64,000 nucleotides of DNA, taken from the NCBI RefSeq assembly GCF_013377855.1, contig NZ_JABXYJ010000003.1:197259-261258 (forward strand), given 5' to 3'. The DNA comes from Cognatundibacterium oligocarboniphilum. Lineage in GTDB: Bacteria > Pseudomonadota > Gammaproteobacteria > Burkholderiales > Burkholderiaceae_D. Shown in pieces: positions 9,228-18,687 of the stretch (position 1 is its first letter; every line of letters begins with the position of its first letter). A model generated the notes under the pieces. That model was given only the letters and a program-made list of their open reading frames with translations, was not told where the DNA came from and did no database searches. A program made the position numbers and the translations under genes.

Positions 9228-10570
9228 TATTGATCTTCCGCACGGTATTCGACATAAGTGCGGTCACGCAACTCACGCAACCAGTCCTGTTGCGCTTCAT
9301 CTGCTTTGCGCTCGCGCAACACCTGCCGGGCAGCCATGCGCTGGCGGTCTTTCGACTGATCTTCCGTCTTGCGTTCCAGCACCTGAATCAGGTGAAAACC
9401 AAATGGTGACTGCACAGGATCACTGATTTCGTTGACTTTCAGCTTATTCATCGCCTGTTCAAATTCAGGCACCGTGTCGCCAGGATAAATCCAGCCCAGC
9501 TCACCGCCTTTAGCAGCGCTGCCATCTGCAGAAAAGGATTTCGCCATGTCTTCAAATGTTGCGGCCTTGCTTTCGATTTTCTGTTTCAGTTCGACCAGTT
9601 TCTGGCGCACTTCCGCCTCGGTCACAATCTGGTTTGCCTTGATCAGGATGTGACGTACACGGGTCTGCTGCACAGTCGCAGCGCCATTCTGGGCATCGCT
9701 GGCGGCGCGTTTGCCAGCGAGCTTCAAAATATGAAAGCCATTCGGACTGCGGATAATTTCGGAGAATTCGCCGACCTTCAGTTTATTGATGGCATCGACA
9801 AATAATTGCGGAATTCTGTCCTGTTCGCGCCAGCCGATCTCCCCACCTTTCAGCGCCTCGCCACTGTCGGAGTATGTCACTGCCAGCTTGGCGAAATCAC
9901 CGCCGGAACGCAGTTTTTGCACAACTTCTTCCGCACGGTTGCGGCGCAGGGCAATTTGTTCTGCAGTTGCATTTTCAGGAATGCGCACGAGGATATGGGA
10001 CAGGTTGACTTCCTGTTTGCCTGCTTTGGCGCTGGCTTCCGCGGCCAGATAACTATCGACTTCTGATTCGGTGATGATGATCTTGCTATCCACCTCACGA
10101 TCGCGGATACGCTGCATCATGATGTCGTCACGGATCTCTTCGCGGAAACGGGCATAGGATGTACCCTCACGTTCAATCTGATTTCTGAATTCCTGCAGGC
10201 TCATCTTGTTTTGTTCGGCCATGCGCTGCAATGTGCGATCCAGCATCACATCATCGACGCGCATGCCGTTTTCTTTCGCTAGCTGCAGCTGCGCCCGGTC
10301 AATAATCATGCGCTCCAGCAATTGCTTCTGCAGGTCGGCACGATCCGGCAACGCCGTTCCCTGCGCTTTCAGACGACGCTCGACGGAAGCCATTCGCTCG
10401 TTCAGTTCCTGCCGGGTAATGATCTCGTCATTGACAACCGCAACAATATTGTTCACCAGTTGTGCTTTGGGTGATTTCGATGGAACAACCGATTGCTGGG
10501 CAAAAACAGCCTGACTGGCCAGCAGACTTGCTGAAACAGCGATGGCGGAAAAAAGTGTGCGTTGTTTCAT
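9227..10570 (-). CDS. surA: Periplasmic chaperone and peptidyl-prolyl isomerase SurA
   Basis: SurA escorts unfolded outer-membrane proteins, including LptD, through the periplasm. The protein has a signal peptide (residues 1-24, ending in a VFA cleavage motif), an N-terminal chaperone region, and two parvulin domains with repeated GGELGW/GGEIGW and [20 protein letters not shown] signatures. I prefer ATG 10570, giving 447 residues with a compact signal peptide; an in-frame ATG at 10588 would add six residues. Neither has an obvious ribosome-binding site. It follows lptD, its main client, after a 208-base gap with a hairpin, and runs directly into pdxA. Confidence 0.95.
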   Translation of the reverse strand: MKQRTLFSAIAVSASLLASQAVFAQQSVVPSKSPKAQLVNNIVAVVNDEIITRQELNERMASVERRLKAQGTALPDRADLQKQLLERMIIDRAQLQLAKENGMRVDDVMLDRTLQRMAEQNKMSLQEFRNQIEREGTSYARFREEIRDDIMMQRIRDREVDSKIIITESEVDSYLAAEASAKAGKQEVNLSHILVRIPENATAEQIALRRNRAEEVVQKLRSGGDFAKLAVTYSDSGEALKGGEIGWREQDRIPQLFVDAINKLKVGEFSEIIRSPNGFHILKLAGKRAASDAQNGAATVQQTRVRHILIKANQIVTEAEVRQKLVELKQKIESKAATFEDMAKSFSADGSAAKGGELGWIYPGDTVPEFEQAMNKLKVNEISDPVQSPFGFHLIQVLERKTEDQSKDRQRMAARQVLRERKADEAQQDWLRELRDRTYVEYRAEDQ

Positions 10571-10616
10571 GTGCAGTAAATGTCGCATAATGTTCTAAAA
10601 CTGGTTAAGCAATGCT

Positions 10617-10640
10617 GCCGGAACAGCGCATCCTTCCGGC
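10617..10640 (-). other. Hairpin in the lptD-surA intergenic region
   Basis: A 7-bp stem, GCCGGAA pairing with TTCCGGC around a 10-base loop, lies 46 bases before the surA start. There is no T run, so I see it as a leader or mRNA-processing hairpin and not a terminator. Function is unknown. Confidence 0.35.
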
Positions 10641-10778
10641 GCAAAAGCTGCAATATACACGTTGGTACGTATTTCACAAACAAAGTTTCCTGATATTACC
10701 AAGAGGCAATCAACGTCCCTACGGCTGTCCTGAATCTGTGTCTTCGTTCCGGCACCGTTTCGGTCACACTCGTTCAGT

Positions 10779-13040
10779 TCAGCGCTCGGAAATCGGCTGA
10801 TAACCGGAAATATTCCGCTTCAATGCTTCAATCGGGTTATTTCCGACACCCAGCCGCGCCAGTCCGTTCAGTTCCAGCTGAATCGAAAATCCGGTATTAC
10901 TGTTGATACTATCGATCGCAAACCGCTGCGCCACAAAACGCAACGACCAGCAATCTGCCTTGTATTCAAATCCAGCCAGACCATCCACAATCCGTTTATC
11001 CATCAATGAGTAGTTCGTCCGACCAACTGCATACCAACGATTGGCTAGCGGCCATTGCCCGGAAAAGTCAACCTGCTCCAGTGTATCGCGCTGAAAACGG
11101 TACGCCAGATTCAGCACTTTTTTAGGTTCCGGATGCCAGCTGACGCCATAGGTTGCACGAACCGATTGATGCGTACTCTGACTGATCTGCAAGGCGGTTT
11201 CAGCGCTCAGCGTATCAAAAATTCTGCCATCTGCAGTCAGAAGCAAATCTGAGCGGCCAGGATTTTTTACGCCATCCAAGGTCACTCTCTGCTTACTGAA
11301 ATTGAATCTCTGCCCAATCGCCAGTTTTAACCGTTCTGCCCCATCTTCTTCGAGAAAACGGGAAATCAAAGCTAAGGTTACCTGATTAGCATCACCAATC
11401 CGGTCTTGTCCTGTAAATCGGTTCGCGCTAAAAATCTGCGTAAAATTAAAATCCGCAATGGCGCTGTCAAAATTCGGCAATCTACCCTGACGATGATACG
11501 GGGTATTTACATAAAATATTCTTGGCTCCAAAGTTTGCGTCGCCGTTTTCTCGAACAACTGACTGGGGCGTTCAAAAATCAAACCACTGTCAAGGGAGAA
11601 AGTTGGGATTTCCAGCTGGTAAGAGGGATTCTGCTTTTTCCTCGGATTGACCAGTTCATATTTGCTTGCATGCAGGGAAATTTTGGGAATCACAAAATAC
11701 CCCGGCCGAATCAGCGGCAAAGAAAGCTGAGGAGTCACGACCAGGCGATCCCCCTGAACCAGCGTCGGATGCTGAAAACGTGTCCATGTACTGTCAAGCG
11801 TCCAGTCAAACCCCATTAAGTCATATTTTTCAGCATGAAACTGCAATTCAGGGGAACGGCTATACGGGAGAGCAATCGGCGTTGTCGCCGTCACATCCTG
11901 CAAAACCTGATAGCCGGTTGTACGCAAAGACGTATTCCAGAATGCGCCATAATAAGTCAGGCTGATATCACGCAGCAGCAGACGTTGCGCGGTTTTGGTG
12001 ATCGAGTTCGAAAAATCGGATGGGTAATTATCATCCGATGCAGAATTCAGATTCCATTCGAGCCGCAACTGCGGCGTCAGCTGCTGCTGATGGACGGAAG
12101 TCAGCGCGTAGCGATTGGAATTGGTCAGACGATCGTTGGCCATCCCTTCAATACTCGTTTCACCCCGATATGTTTCACCGAGATAACGCCCCTCAGCCCC
12201 CAACTGCAGGCCACGACGGGAAATCAGCTTTGGATATAAAGTCAGGTCGCGGTTTGGCGCAATATTGAAATAATACGGCAATGCGAATTCAACGCCGCCT
12301 TTCGACGAGGCACCGACCACGGGCGGCAAAAACCCGGAGTGACGCGCACCGGACAACGGGAAAGTCAGCGATGGCGTCGCCAGGATTGGCGTTCCCATAA
12401 AATACAGCACCGACTTCCCGGCAATGCCAGTATCAAGCCCGGTATCGAGATTCAGTGTATCCGAACGCAGGTACCAGTCAGGATTCAACCCTTCGCAGGT
12501 ACTGTAAGTACCATTGTTGACGATAGAACGTTCTTCATCGAGAAAATCAATACGCTCTGCGTTACCCTGCGCATTGTTACGCAATAATTTATAGACGGGA
12601 TTAACGACATTACCGGCACCTGAATCGAGCTGCATACGGACACTGTCACCTTTATAGCAATCTCCATTACGCAGCATACGGACGCGGCCTTCCGCTGTCA
12701 CTTCGTCTTCCAGAAAGCTGTAGCTGGCCCGGTCAGCATTGACCTGCGTACCACCTTTGAGAATTTCAACTTCATGTTCGAAATGGATGAAACGCTCCGG
12801 TCTGCCCCAGAATTTCCCGGATTCAATCAGAGTCGGCGCATTTTTATCGTCGGGTTGTTTTTCCTGCTGCAGCATCTTGTAACTTTGCTGACGCAGCAGC
12901 CTGTCCTCTTCAAAACTCTGAGGGGTAACGCTCTGCGCCTGGGCCTGGGCAAAAAAAGCGGGCACAAGTACCGATGCAACAATCGCCGGGATAGTAGGAA
13001 ACAATAGCGGTGAGTGAGATAATACGGGTTTCCTGCGCAT
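10779..13040 (-). CDS. lptD: LPS-assembly outer-membrane protein LptD
   Basis: LptD is the outer-membrane barrel that, with LptE, inserts lipopolysaccharide into the outer leaflet. The 753-residue protein has a signal peptide ending near AQAQA. An OstA-like beta-jellyroll follows (with VNADRASYSFLEDEV), then a long barrel of alternating strands. The barrel contains the family segment GTPILATPSLTFPLSG and a late Cys in YKADCWSLRF. I start at ATG 13040; the frame extends to a TTG at 13070, which would put extra charged residues before the signal peptide. It is the first gene of lptD-surA-pdxA-rsmA and is divergent from amgK. Confidence 0.94.
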   Translation of the reverse strand: MRRKPVLSHSPLLFPTIPAIVASVLVPAFFAQAQAQSVTPQSFEEDRLLRQQSYKMLQQEKQPDDKNAPTLIESGKFWGRPERFIHFEHEVEILKGGTQVNADRASYSFLEDEVTAEGRVRMLRNGDCYKGDSVRMQLDSGAGNVVNPVYKLLRNNAQGNAERIDFLDEERSIVNNGTYSTCEGLNPDWYLRSDTLNLDTGLDTGIAGKSVLYFMGTPILATPSLTFPLSGARHSGFLPPVVGASSKGGVEFALPYYFNIAPNRDLTLYPKLISRRGLQLGAEGRYLGETYRGETSIEGMANDRLTNSNRYALTSVHQQQLTPQLRLEWNLNSASDDNYPSDFSNSITKTAQRLLLRDISLTYYGAFWNTSLRTTGYQVLQDVTATTPIALPYSRSPELQFHAEKYDLMGFDWTLDSTWTRFQHPTLVQGDRLVVTPQLSLPLIRPGYFVIPKISLHASKYELVNPRKKQNPSYQLEIPTFSLDSGLIFERPSQLFEKTATQTLEPRIFYVNTPYHRQGRLPNFDSAIADFNFTQIFSANRFTGQDRIGDANQVTLALISRFLEEDGAERLKLAIGQRFNFSKQRVTLDGVKNPGRSDLLLTADGRIFDTLSAETALQISQSTHQSVRATYGVSWHPEPKKVLNLAYRFQRDTLEQVDFSGQWPLANRWYAVGRTNYSLMDKRIVDGLAGFEYKADCWSLRFVAQRFAIDSINSNTGFSIQLELNGLARLGVGNNPIEALKRNISGYQPISER

Positions 13041-13183
13041 GAATTCAGAAGTCAGTAAGCGTTTTGGCAAGCATTCCGGACAGTGTCATCAGATCATCCG
13101 CCAGAAATCAATCGTCTATTATAGGTGAAATGCTGTTAAAACCGCCTGAACATTACGCACAAACAAACTCGCTCATTTTTCTC

Positions 13184-14236
13184 ATGTCACTCAACACGTC
13201 CTCAATTATGCAACCGGCTTCGGAACAAAAAGAACAGCGCCGCCTGGCTTTAAGTATCTGGCTGGCGCAGAAAAGCGCACAGAATTTACAGCTGACCAGT
13301 ATGCGGCCAGCATCGGCAGATGCCAGCTTCCGTCAGTTTTACCGGATAGATACGAGCTCCGGGGAAAGCGTGATTGCTGTGGACGCACCACCAGCAACAG
13401 AAAATTCCACCGCTTATCTCAACATGGCAAAACTTCTGAAAGCGGCACATTTATCCGTGCCGGAGGTGCTGGAATACGACCTGGAGCAGGGTTTTCTGCT
13501 GGTGACCGATCTGGGAGCCCACACCTATGCCCACGTTCTCAATCACGATACGGCACATCAGTTGTATATGGATGCGATTGAGGCGCTGATTCTGCTGCAG
13601 ACACAGAGCCAGCCTGATGTGCTGCCTGAATATGACCGCGCATTTTTACAGCGCGAGCTGCATATTTTTACTGAATGGTATATCGGCAAACACCTCGGAG
13701 TGACGCTCACTGACGCACAGAATAAAACTTTAAATACCGTATTCGACCATCTGCTGGCGAGCGCGCTGGCGCAACCCCAGGTATATGTGCACCGTGACTT
13801 CCACTCCCGCAATCTGATCTGGATGGCAAAGGGTAATCCCGGTATCGTTGACTTTCAGGATGCGGTCTATGGTCCGCTTACCTATGATCTGGTGTCGCTG
13901 TTGCGTGATGCGTATGTGCAGTGGGATGAGGAAATGGTGCTCGACTGGGCGATCCGCTATTGGGAAAAGGCGCGTCGTGCCGGGTTACCTGTGCCACAGG
14001 ATATCGACCATTTTTACCGTGATTTCGAATGGATGGGCTTGCAGCGTCATCTCAAGATTCTGGGCATTTTCGCCCGCTTGTCCCATCGTGACGGCAAGGA
14101 TACTTATCTGAATGATATCCCGACCGTGATGGACTATGTTCGCAAGACTGCCCATCGTTACAAAGAGCTGGTGCCATTGCTCCGCTTGCTCGATGAGCTG
14201 GAAAATACTGCGCCACAAGTCGGCTACACGTTCTGA
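13184..14236 (+). CDS. amgK: N-acetylmuramate/N-acetylglucosamine kinase (AmgK-type phosphotransferase)
   Basis: This aminoglycoside-phosphotransferase-fold kinase matches AmgK, which phosphorylates MurNAc at the anomeric position so that MurU can make UDP-MurNAc. About 350 residues. The catalytic loop HRDFHSRN starts at His203, and the metal-binding IVDFQDAVYGP follows. The start is uncertain: ATGs at 13130, 13184 and 13208 are all in frame and none has a well-placed ribosome-binding site (an AGGTGA at 13123 is too close to 13130). It lies 10 bases before murU and is divergent from lptD, the same arrangement as in pseudomonads where the pathway was described. Confidence 0.85.
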   Translation: MSLNTSSIMQPASEQKEQRRLALSIWLAQKSAQNLQLTSMRPASADASFRQFYRIDTSSGESVIAVDAPPATENSTAYLNMAKLLKAAHLSVPEVLEYDLEQGFLLVTDLGAHTYAHVLNHDTAHQLYMDAIEALILLQTQSQPDVLPEYDRAFLQRELHIFTEWYIGKHLGVTLTDAQNKTLNTVFDHLLASALAQPQVYVHRDFHSRNLIWMAKGNPGIVDFQDAVYGPLTYDLVSLLRDAYVQWDEEMVLDWAIRYWEKARRAGLPVPQDIDHFYRDFEWMGLQRHLKILGIFARLSHRDGKDTYLNDIPTVMDYVRKTAHRYKELVPLLRLLDELENTAPQVGYTF

Positions 14237-14246
14237 GGTGGAAACC

Positions 14247-14966
14247 ATGAAAGCCATGTTACTTGCCGCGGGACGCGGTGAACGGATGCGCCCCCTGACC
14301 GATACCTGCCCGAAACCGCTGCTCAAGGTGCGCGGACGGCCGCTGATTGTCTGGCACATTCTGAATCTGGTCAAAGCAGGTATTACTGACATCGTCATCA
14401 ACCATGCCCATCTGGGCCACATGCTTGAGGATGCGCTGGGTGATGGTTCGCAGTACGGTGCGCGACTGCTTTACTCTGCAGAGCAACAGGCGCTGGAGAC
14501 GGCAGGCGGCATCGCCCAGGCATTACCGCTGCTGGGTGATGCACCATTTGTCGCCGTATCCGCAGATATCTACATTCCCCATTTCGATTTCAAAGAGTGC
14601 CTGAATACGCTGGAAGATAACGATCCCTGGGGCAACCCGCATGCTCCGGATCAGCGCGACATCGCCTGGCTGTATATGGTCAAAAATCCGTCCTTCCACC
14701 CGACCGGGGACTTTGCCATGACGCTCATGGGTTTATCCAATGAAGGGACGCCGCGTCATACGTTTGCCAATATCGGCGTCTACCGGCCTGAGATGTTTGC
14801 CAGTATCCGCCCGGGCGATCATGCAAAACTGGGGCCCCTGCTGCGTGAATTCATTGATGCCGGACGGGTCGGTGGCGAATTGTACCGCGGCGAGTGGCAT
14901 AATCTGGGCACTCCGGAACAACTGAGCGCACTCAATGCACCGCTATTCCCGCATCAGCAGTCATGA
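14247..14966 (+). CDS. murU: N-acetylmuramate alpha-1-phosphate uridylyltransferase
   Basis: MurU converts MurNAc 1-phosphate and UTP to UDP-MurNAc, feeding recycled sugar back into peptidoglycan synthesis without the GlmU-MurA-MurB route. The 239-residue protein has the nucleotidyltransferase signature LAAGRGERMRPLTDTCPKPL at its N-terminus and a compact single domain. GAGGTGGA directly precedes ATG 14247. It follows amgK by 10 bases and overlaps pepP by four (ATGA). The family also includes sugar nucleotidyltransferases of other specificity, but the amgK neighbour makes MurU the likely role. Confidence 0.88.
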   Translation: MKAMLLAAGRGERMRPLTDTCPKPLLKVRGRPLIVWHILNLVKAGITDIVINHAHLGHMLEDALGDGSQYGARLLYSAEQQALETAGGIAQALPLLGDAPFVAVSADIYIPHFDFKECLNTLEDNDPWGNPHAPDQRDIAWLYMVKNPSFHPTGDFAMTLMGLSNEGTPRHTFANIGVYRPEMFASIRPGDHAKLGPLLREFIDAGRVGGELYRGEWHNLGTPEQLSALNAPLFPHQQS

Positions 14967-16333
14967 GCACGGTACCGGCAAATCTGCATGGCTACCAGCA
15001 GCGCCGCCAAGCGTTGATGACGCAAATGGAACAACGGGGCGGCGGCGTTGCGATTATCCCGACGGCACGTGAGTGGATACGGAACAACGACAATCATTTC
15101 CCGTTCCGGCATGACAGCTACTTTTATTACCTGTCCGGCTTTTGTGAACCGGAAGCAGTCATCGTGCTGACAGTCCGTCATGGCCGGCAGCAATCCCTGT
15201 TATTCTGTCGCGAAAAAAATCCTGACCATGAAATCTGGGATGGCTACCGCTATGGCCCGCACGCCGCACAAGAGCTGTTCGGCTTCGACCATGCATACCC
15301 CATTGCCGATCTCGATGCCTGTATGCCGGATATTCTGTCGGACACACCGTATTTGTTTTACAGCTCGGGCAATACGCCGCATCTTGATCCGTCTTTACAG
15401 CAATGGCTGCAAGCCGTGCGCGAACGCAGCCGTTCCGGTGTTCTGGCGCCGCACACGGTGATCGATATCCGTCCGCTACTCAATGAAATGCGCTTATTCA
15501 AAGACACGCATGAAGTTGCGCTGATGCAGCGCGCAGCAACGATTTCTGGCCAGGCGCATCTGCGTGCGATGCAGCATGCGCGCCCCGGACAATTTGAATA
15601 CGAACTTGAGGCAGAGTTATTGCATACCTTTCGCCGTCATGGTGCACAATCGCCAGCCTATGGCGCCATTGTGGCCAGCGGCGCCAATGCCTGCGTACTC
15701 CATTACCAGAACAATCAGTCTCAGATCCGTGACGGCGAACTACTCCTGATTGATGCAGGTTGCGAATTCGACAGTTATGCTGCCGATATCACCCGGACCT
15801 TTCCCGCCAATGGCCGCTTCAGCAAAGCGCAACAAACCCTGTATGAACTGGTGCTCGCAGCACAACAGGCAGCACTCGACTGCGTCCGCCCCGGTGTCCG
15901 CTACATGGATGGTCATCATGCCGCCGTGCGCGTGCTGACGCAGGGCATGCTCGATACCGGATTGTTAAACAAAAATCAGGTCGGTGACGTCGATGACGCC
16001 ATTGCCAGTCAGGCTTACCGCCAGTTTTATATGCATGGCACCGGGCACTGGCTAGGACTGGACGTGCACGATGTCGGCCAGTACCGCGAGCCGGATCAGC
16101 AGGGTGACGAGCGTCCTTACCGTCACCTGGAACCCGGCATGGTTATGACGATTGAGCCCGGACTTTACGTCCGTCCGGCAGAGGGTGTTCCCGAAATTTA
16201 CTGGAATACCGGTATCCGTATTGAAGACGATATTCTGATCACGCCGGAAGGGTATCTGAACCTGACCCGGGATACGCCAAAAACAGTGGCCGAGATTGAG
16301 TCGGAAATGCGTCAGCACACCATGTGTTCATGA
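14963..16333 (+). CDS. pepP: Xaa-Pro aminopeptidase P
   Basis: PepP removes an N-terminal residue preceding proline. The 456-residue protein has an N-terminal creatinase-like domain and a C-terminal pita-bread domain. The dimetal ligands are visible: Asp in LLIDAGCEFDSYAADITR (two), His in HGTGHWLGLDVHD, and Glu in MTIEPGLYV and GIRIEDDI. The start overlaps the murU stop by four bases. It is followed by the ubiH-type gene eight bases later. pepP next to ubiH is a widely conserved pair in proteobacteria. Confidence 0.94.
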   Translation: MSTVPANLHGYQQRRQALMTQMEQRGGGVAIIPTAREWIRNNDNHFPFRHDSYFYYLSGFCEPEAVIVLTVRHGRQQSLLFCREKNPDHEIWDGYRYGPHAAQELFGFDHAYPIADLDACMPDILSDTPYLFYSSGNTPHLDPSLQQWLQAVRERSRSGVLAPHTVIDIRPLLNEMRLFKDTHEVALMQRAATISGQAHLRAMQHARPGQFEYELEAELLHTFRRHGAQSPAYGAIVASGANACVLHYQNNQSQIRDGELLLIDAGCEFDSYAADITRTFPANGRFSKAQQTLYELVLAAQQAALDCVRPGVRYMDGHHAAVRVLTQGMLDTGLLNKNQVGDVDDAIASQAYRQFYMHGTGHWLGLDVHDVGQYREPDQQGDERPYRHLEPGMVMTIEPGLYVRPAEGVPEIYWNTGIRIEDDILITPEGYLNLTRDTPKTVAEIESEMRQHTMCS

Positions 16334-16340
16334 GGAAATC

Positions 16341-17507
16341 ATGCCAGCAACGATGAATGATTTTGATATAGCCATCTGCGGCGCAGGTCCGGTCGGACAA
16401 GTGCTCGCCTTGTTATTGCAGAAACATGGCATTGCAGCACAACGCATCGCCTTATTCGATGCCAAAACCAGTGCCCAGGTGGAACAGGATGCGCGCACGA
16501 TTGCGCTGTCCTACGGCAGTCAGCAAATCCTGCAGATGGCGGAATGCTGGCCGGTACGGGCAACTGCTATCCGTGAAATCCATGTCTCCCGCCGCGGCTA
16601 TTTTGGCCGCACGCTGATCCGGGCTGAAGAACACCAGGTACCGGCACTCGGTCAGGTTGCCTGTTACGGCGACATCATCCGCCCGATGCAGGCTGCACTG
16701 GTTGCCACCGAGGTGCAGCAATTCCGGCCATGTCTGGTGGAAAACCTGGAGGAAGCTGACGATCACGTGCGACTCAATCTGTATCAGCCCGCAACGAACA
16801 CCCGTTTCTGCAAAAGCGCCAATATTGTAGTGCAAGCGGAAGGTGGCACATTTTCAGACCAGTCGCAGCGATTGCAACGGCACGATTACCGGCAAACCGC
16901 CCTCATCGCCCATGTAGAATTTGAGCAACCCCGTCCTGGTCGCGCATTCGAGCGTTTCACAGAACAAGGTCCGCTGGCGCTGCTTCCTCAGGATCAGGGC
17001 TATGCGCTGGTCTGGTGTGTCCGCCCGGCACGGGCGGAGCAGCTGATGAGTCTCAGCGATACGAATTTCATCCAGGCGTTGCAGCAGGAATTCGGCCAAC
17101 GTATGGGTAACCTGGGCAAGATATCCGCCCGCTCGGCTTATCCTCTGGGCCTGAATGCGCAAGCCCAGGCAACGGCACGCACGGTCTGTATCGGCAACGC
17201 CGCCCAGACCCTGCATCCGGTTGCCGGACAAGGGCTGAATCTGGGGCTGCGCGACGCTTATACGCTGGCGCAATGTCTGAGCAGGCAAGGCAATAATGCT
17301 CAGAACGTGTTGCAGCAATTCCTGCAGCAAAGACGCACTGATCGCCAGCTCACCATTCGGCTGACCGACACGCTAGCACGCATTTTTGCACAGGATGAGT
17401 ACGCGTCGCTGACGCAGTCAATGCTCGGTCTCGGGCTCGGTATGCTGGACATGGTTCCTCCGCTTAAAAAAGTTCTTGCCGGACACATGATGTATGGCTG
17501 GCGCTAA
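16341..17507 (+). CDS. ubiH: FAD-dependent ubiquinone-biosynthesis hydroxylase (UbiH/UbiF/VisC family)
   Basis: This flavin monooxygenase of 388 residues probably hydroxylates the ubiquinone ring precursor at the inner membrane. It has the N-terminal dinucleotide motif GAGPVGQVLALLLQ and the later FAD motif GNAAQTLHPVAGQGLNLGLRD, which is diagnostic for the UbiH group. I chose ATG 16341, with GAGGA at 16332-16336; an upstream in-frame start overlaps pepP. UbiH, UbiF and UbiI paralogues are hard to separate by eye, so the symbol rests mainly on the pepP neighbour. Confidence 0.82.
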   Translation: MPATMNDFDIAICGAGPVGQVLALLLQKHGIAAQRIALFDAKTSAQVEQDARTIALSYGSQQILQMAECWPVRATAIREIHVSRRGYFGRTLIRAEEHQVPALGQVACYGDIIRPMQAALVATEVQQFRPCLVENLEEADDHVRLNLYQPATNTRFCKSANIVVQAEGGTFSDQSQRLQRHDYRQTALIAHVEFEQPRPGRAFERFTEQGPLALLPQDQGYALVWCVRPARAEQLMSLSDTNFIQALQQEFGQRMGNLGKISARSAYPLGLNAQAQATARTVCIGNAAQTLHPVAGQGLNLGLRDAYTLAQCLSRQGNNAQNVLQQFLQQRRTDRQLTIRLTDTLARIFAQDEYASLTQSMLGLGLGMLDMVPPLKKVLAGHMMYGWR

Positions 17508-17511
17508 ACTG

Positions 17512-17538
17512 ATCCCCTTAATCCCCTTGATCCCCTTT
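17512..17538 (+). repeat. Three tandem 9-bp repeats, ATCCCCTTN
   Basis: Right after the ubiH stop the sequence reads ATCCCCTTA, ATCCCCTTG, ATCCCCTTT without interruption. It lies in the short leader of the following 70-residue gene, 24 bases before its start codon. Such a pyrimidine-rich tandem array could vary in copy number. Confidence 0.8.
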
Positions 17539-17562
17539 AACCTCTGACAAACAGGAAAATCA

Positions 17563-17775
17563 ATGAAATTACGTACCAAACGACGTTTGCTGAATTATGG
17601 CCGGCTATATAACTACCAACTGGCCACCGTACTGAATGCCGCTTTTGAGGAATTCAAAGCCGATTTCATTCAGGAAGGGGAATCCGTCTCTGACTCACAG
17701 GAAGCCTTAAAAAAACTGGGCAACAGCTATCGTTACTTTAAAAAATTCAGCCTGCGTTTTGTCATTACACGCTGA
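17563..17775 (+). CDS. Small basic protein of unknown function, 70 residues
   Basis: This short gene begins at ATG 17563 with AGGAAAA (17552-17558) at good spacing. The protein is Lys/Arg-rich at both ends and Tyr-rich, with a central acidic stretch (EEFKADFIQEGESVSDSQEA). No signal peptide or membrane segment is visible. I do not recognise a family. The ribosome-binding site, normal codon use and position in a clean gap argue that it is expressed. It follows ubiH by 55 bases and may be on its transcript. Confidence 0.6.
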   Translation: MKLRTKRRLLNYGRLYNYQLATVLNAAFEEFKADFIQEGESVSDSQEALKKLGNSYRYFKKFSLRFVITR

Positions 17776-17791
17776 AATAGCATGATAGCAA

Positions 17792-17813
17792 GGCGGCGCA
17801 GCACATCGCCGCC
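17792..17813. terminator. GC-rich hairpin after the 70-residue gene
   Basis: GGCGGCG (17792-17798) pairs with CGCCGCC (17807-17813) around an 8-base loop, 16 bases after the stop codon. There is no T run, so intrinsic termination is only a possibility. Confidence 0.4.
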
Positions 17814-17898
17814 CTGCTGTCTCTACACTGCACCGGATCTGCCGGTCGCCGATCAGGGTGCATGCCGAGCATCCCGCGACGGCATATCAGACAAGCAA

Positions 17899-18354
17899 TC
17901 AGCCGATCGGCAAACCACTGACCGGCTTGATTTCCTCCATACAAATCATCGACCGCAGCGATGCCACTCCCGGCACCTGCATCAGAGTATCCGTCAGAAA
18001 CAAAGACAAACTCTTCAGATCAGCCGCCACCACTTTCAGGATGTAATCAAAATCTCCGGAAATCGTGTGGCATTCAATAATGTTGGGGAACGCCATCAGT
18101 TGCCGTTCAACTTCCCTGACGTTGCGGAATTGTTCACGGTCCAGTGAAAGATTGACGAAAGCCATCACTCCCAGCCCTACAGCCTGAGGTGCCACCTGCG
18201 CCACATAACCGCGTATCACCTTTTTTTCTTCCAGCGTCCTGACCCTGCGCAGGGTTTGCGGTGCAGACAAATGTATTTTTTCAGCCAGATGCAGATTGCT
18301 GATACGACCATCATCCTGCAAGTGCCGCAAAATACTTAAATCATAATTATCCAA
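17899..18354 (-). CDS. Lrp/AsnC-family transcriptional regulator
   Basis: This 151-residue protein has an N-terminal winged helix-turn-helix (DLSILRHLQDDGRISNLHLAEKIHLSAPQTLRRVRTLEE) and a C-terminal RAM ligand-binding domain with HTISGDFDYILKV. It starts at TTG 18354, supported by AGAGG five bases before it and no other early start. It faces away from ornithine cyclodeaminase across a 333-base AT-rich region. That layout is classic for an Lrp-type activator of an amino-acid catabolic gene, so arginine or ornithine is the likely effector; that is inference. Confidence 0.85.
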   Translation of the reverse strand: MDNYDLSILRHLQDDGRISNLHLAEKIHLSAPQTLRRVRTLEEKKVIRGYVAQVAPQAVGLGVMAFVNLSLDREQFRNVREVERQLMAFPNIIECHTISGDFDYILKVVAADLKSLSLFLTDTLMQVPGVASLRSMICMEEIKPVSGLPIG

Positions 18355-18687
18355 CTTGACCTCTTTTCGCAGACATTTTTTCAGTTATTTTCTCATTTAT
18401 TTTATATAAAACTTTATTTTTGAAATAAAAATACTTTTTTTAAATCAAAAGAGAAATTTTATTTCCAATTAAATCGAATCAACAACACATTTAGCAATCT
18501 TATTATCACCGGGTCTGGCTACAATGAATATCAGGACTCGTTGTTTTGGAAAGCAGGTTTTGCTTGAGGCTTTTGCGAAATGTGGAAAAATTTCGCAACA
18601 GCTTCCGGACATGCCTCAGATGCTTTATCTCTGGCTAAGTTCAATGACGATGTTCCAGACAGATCAATCAACATCACGGAGAACATC
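18355..18687. promoter_or_regulatory. AT-rich divergent control region between the Lrp-type gene and ocd
   Basis: About 330 bases without a gene. It is strongly AT-rich from 18375 to 18500. It contains a perfect dyad TTTATTT-TTG-AAATAAA (18413-18429), which could be an Lrp-type site. Nearer ocd is a 9-bp inverted repeat, TTGCGAAAT (18573-18581) with ATTTCGCAA (18590-18598). The in-frame extension of ocd back to 18580 has no ribosome-binding site and is treated as leader. Confidence 0.5.
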
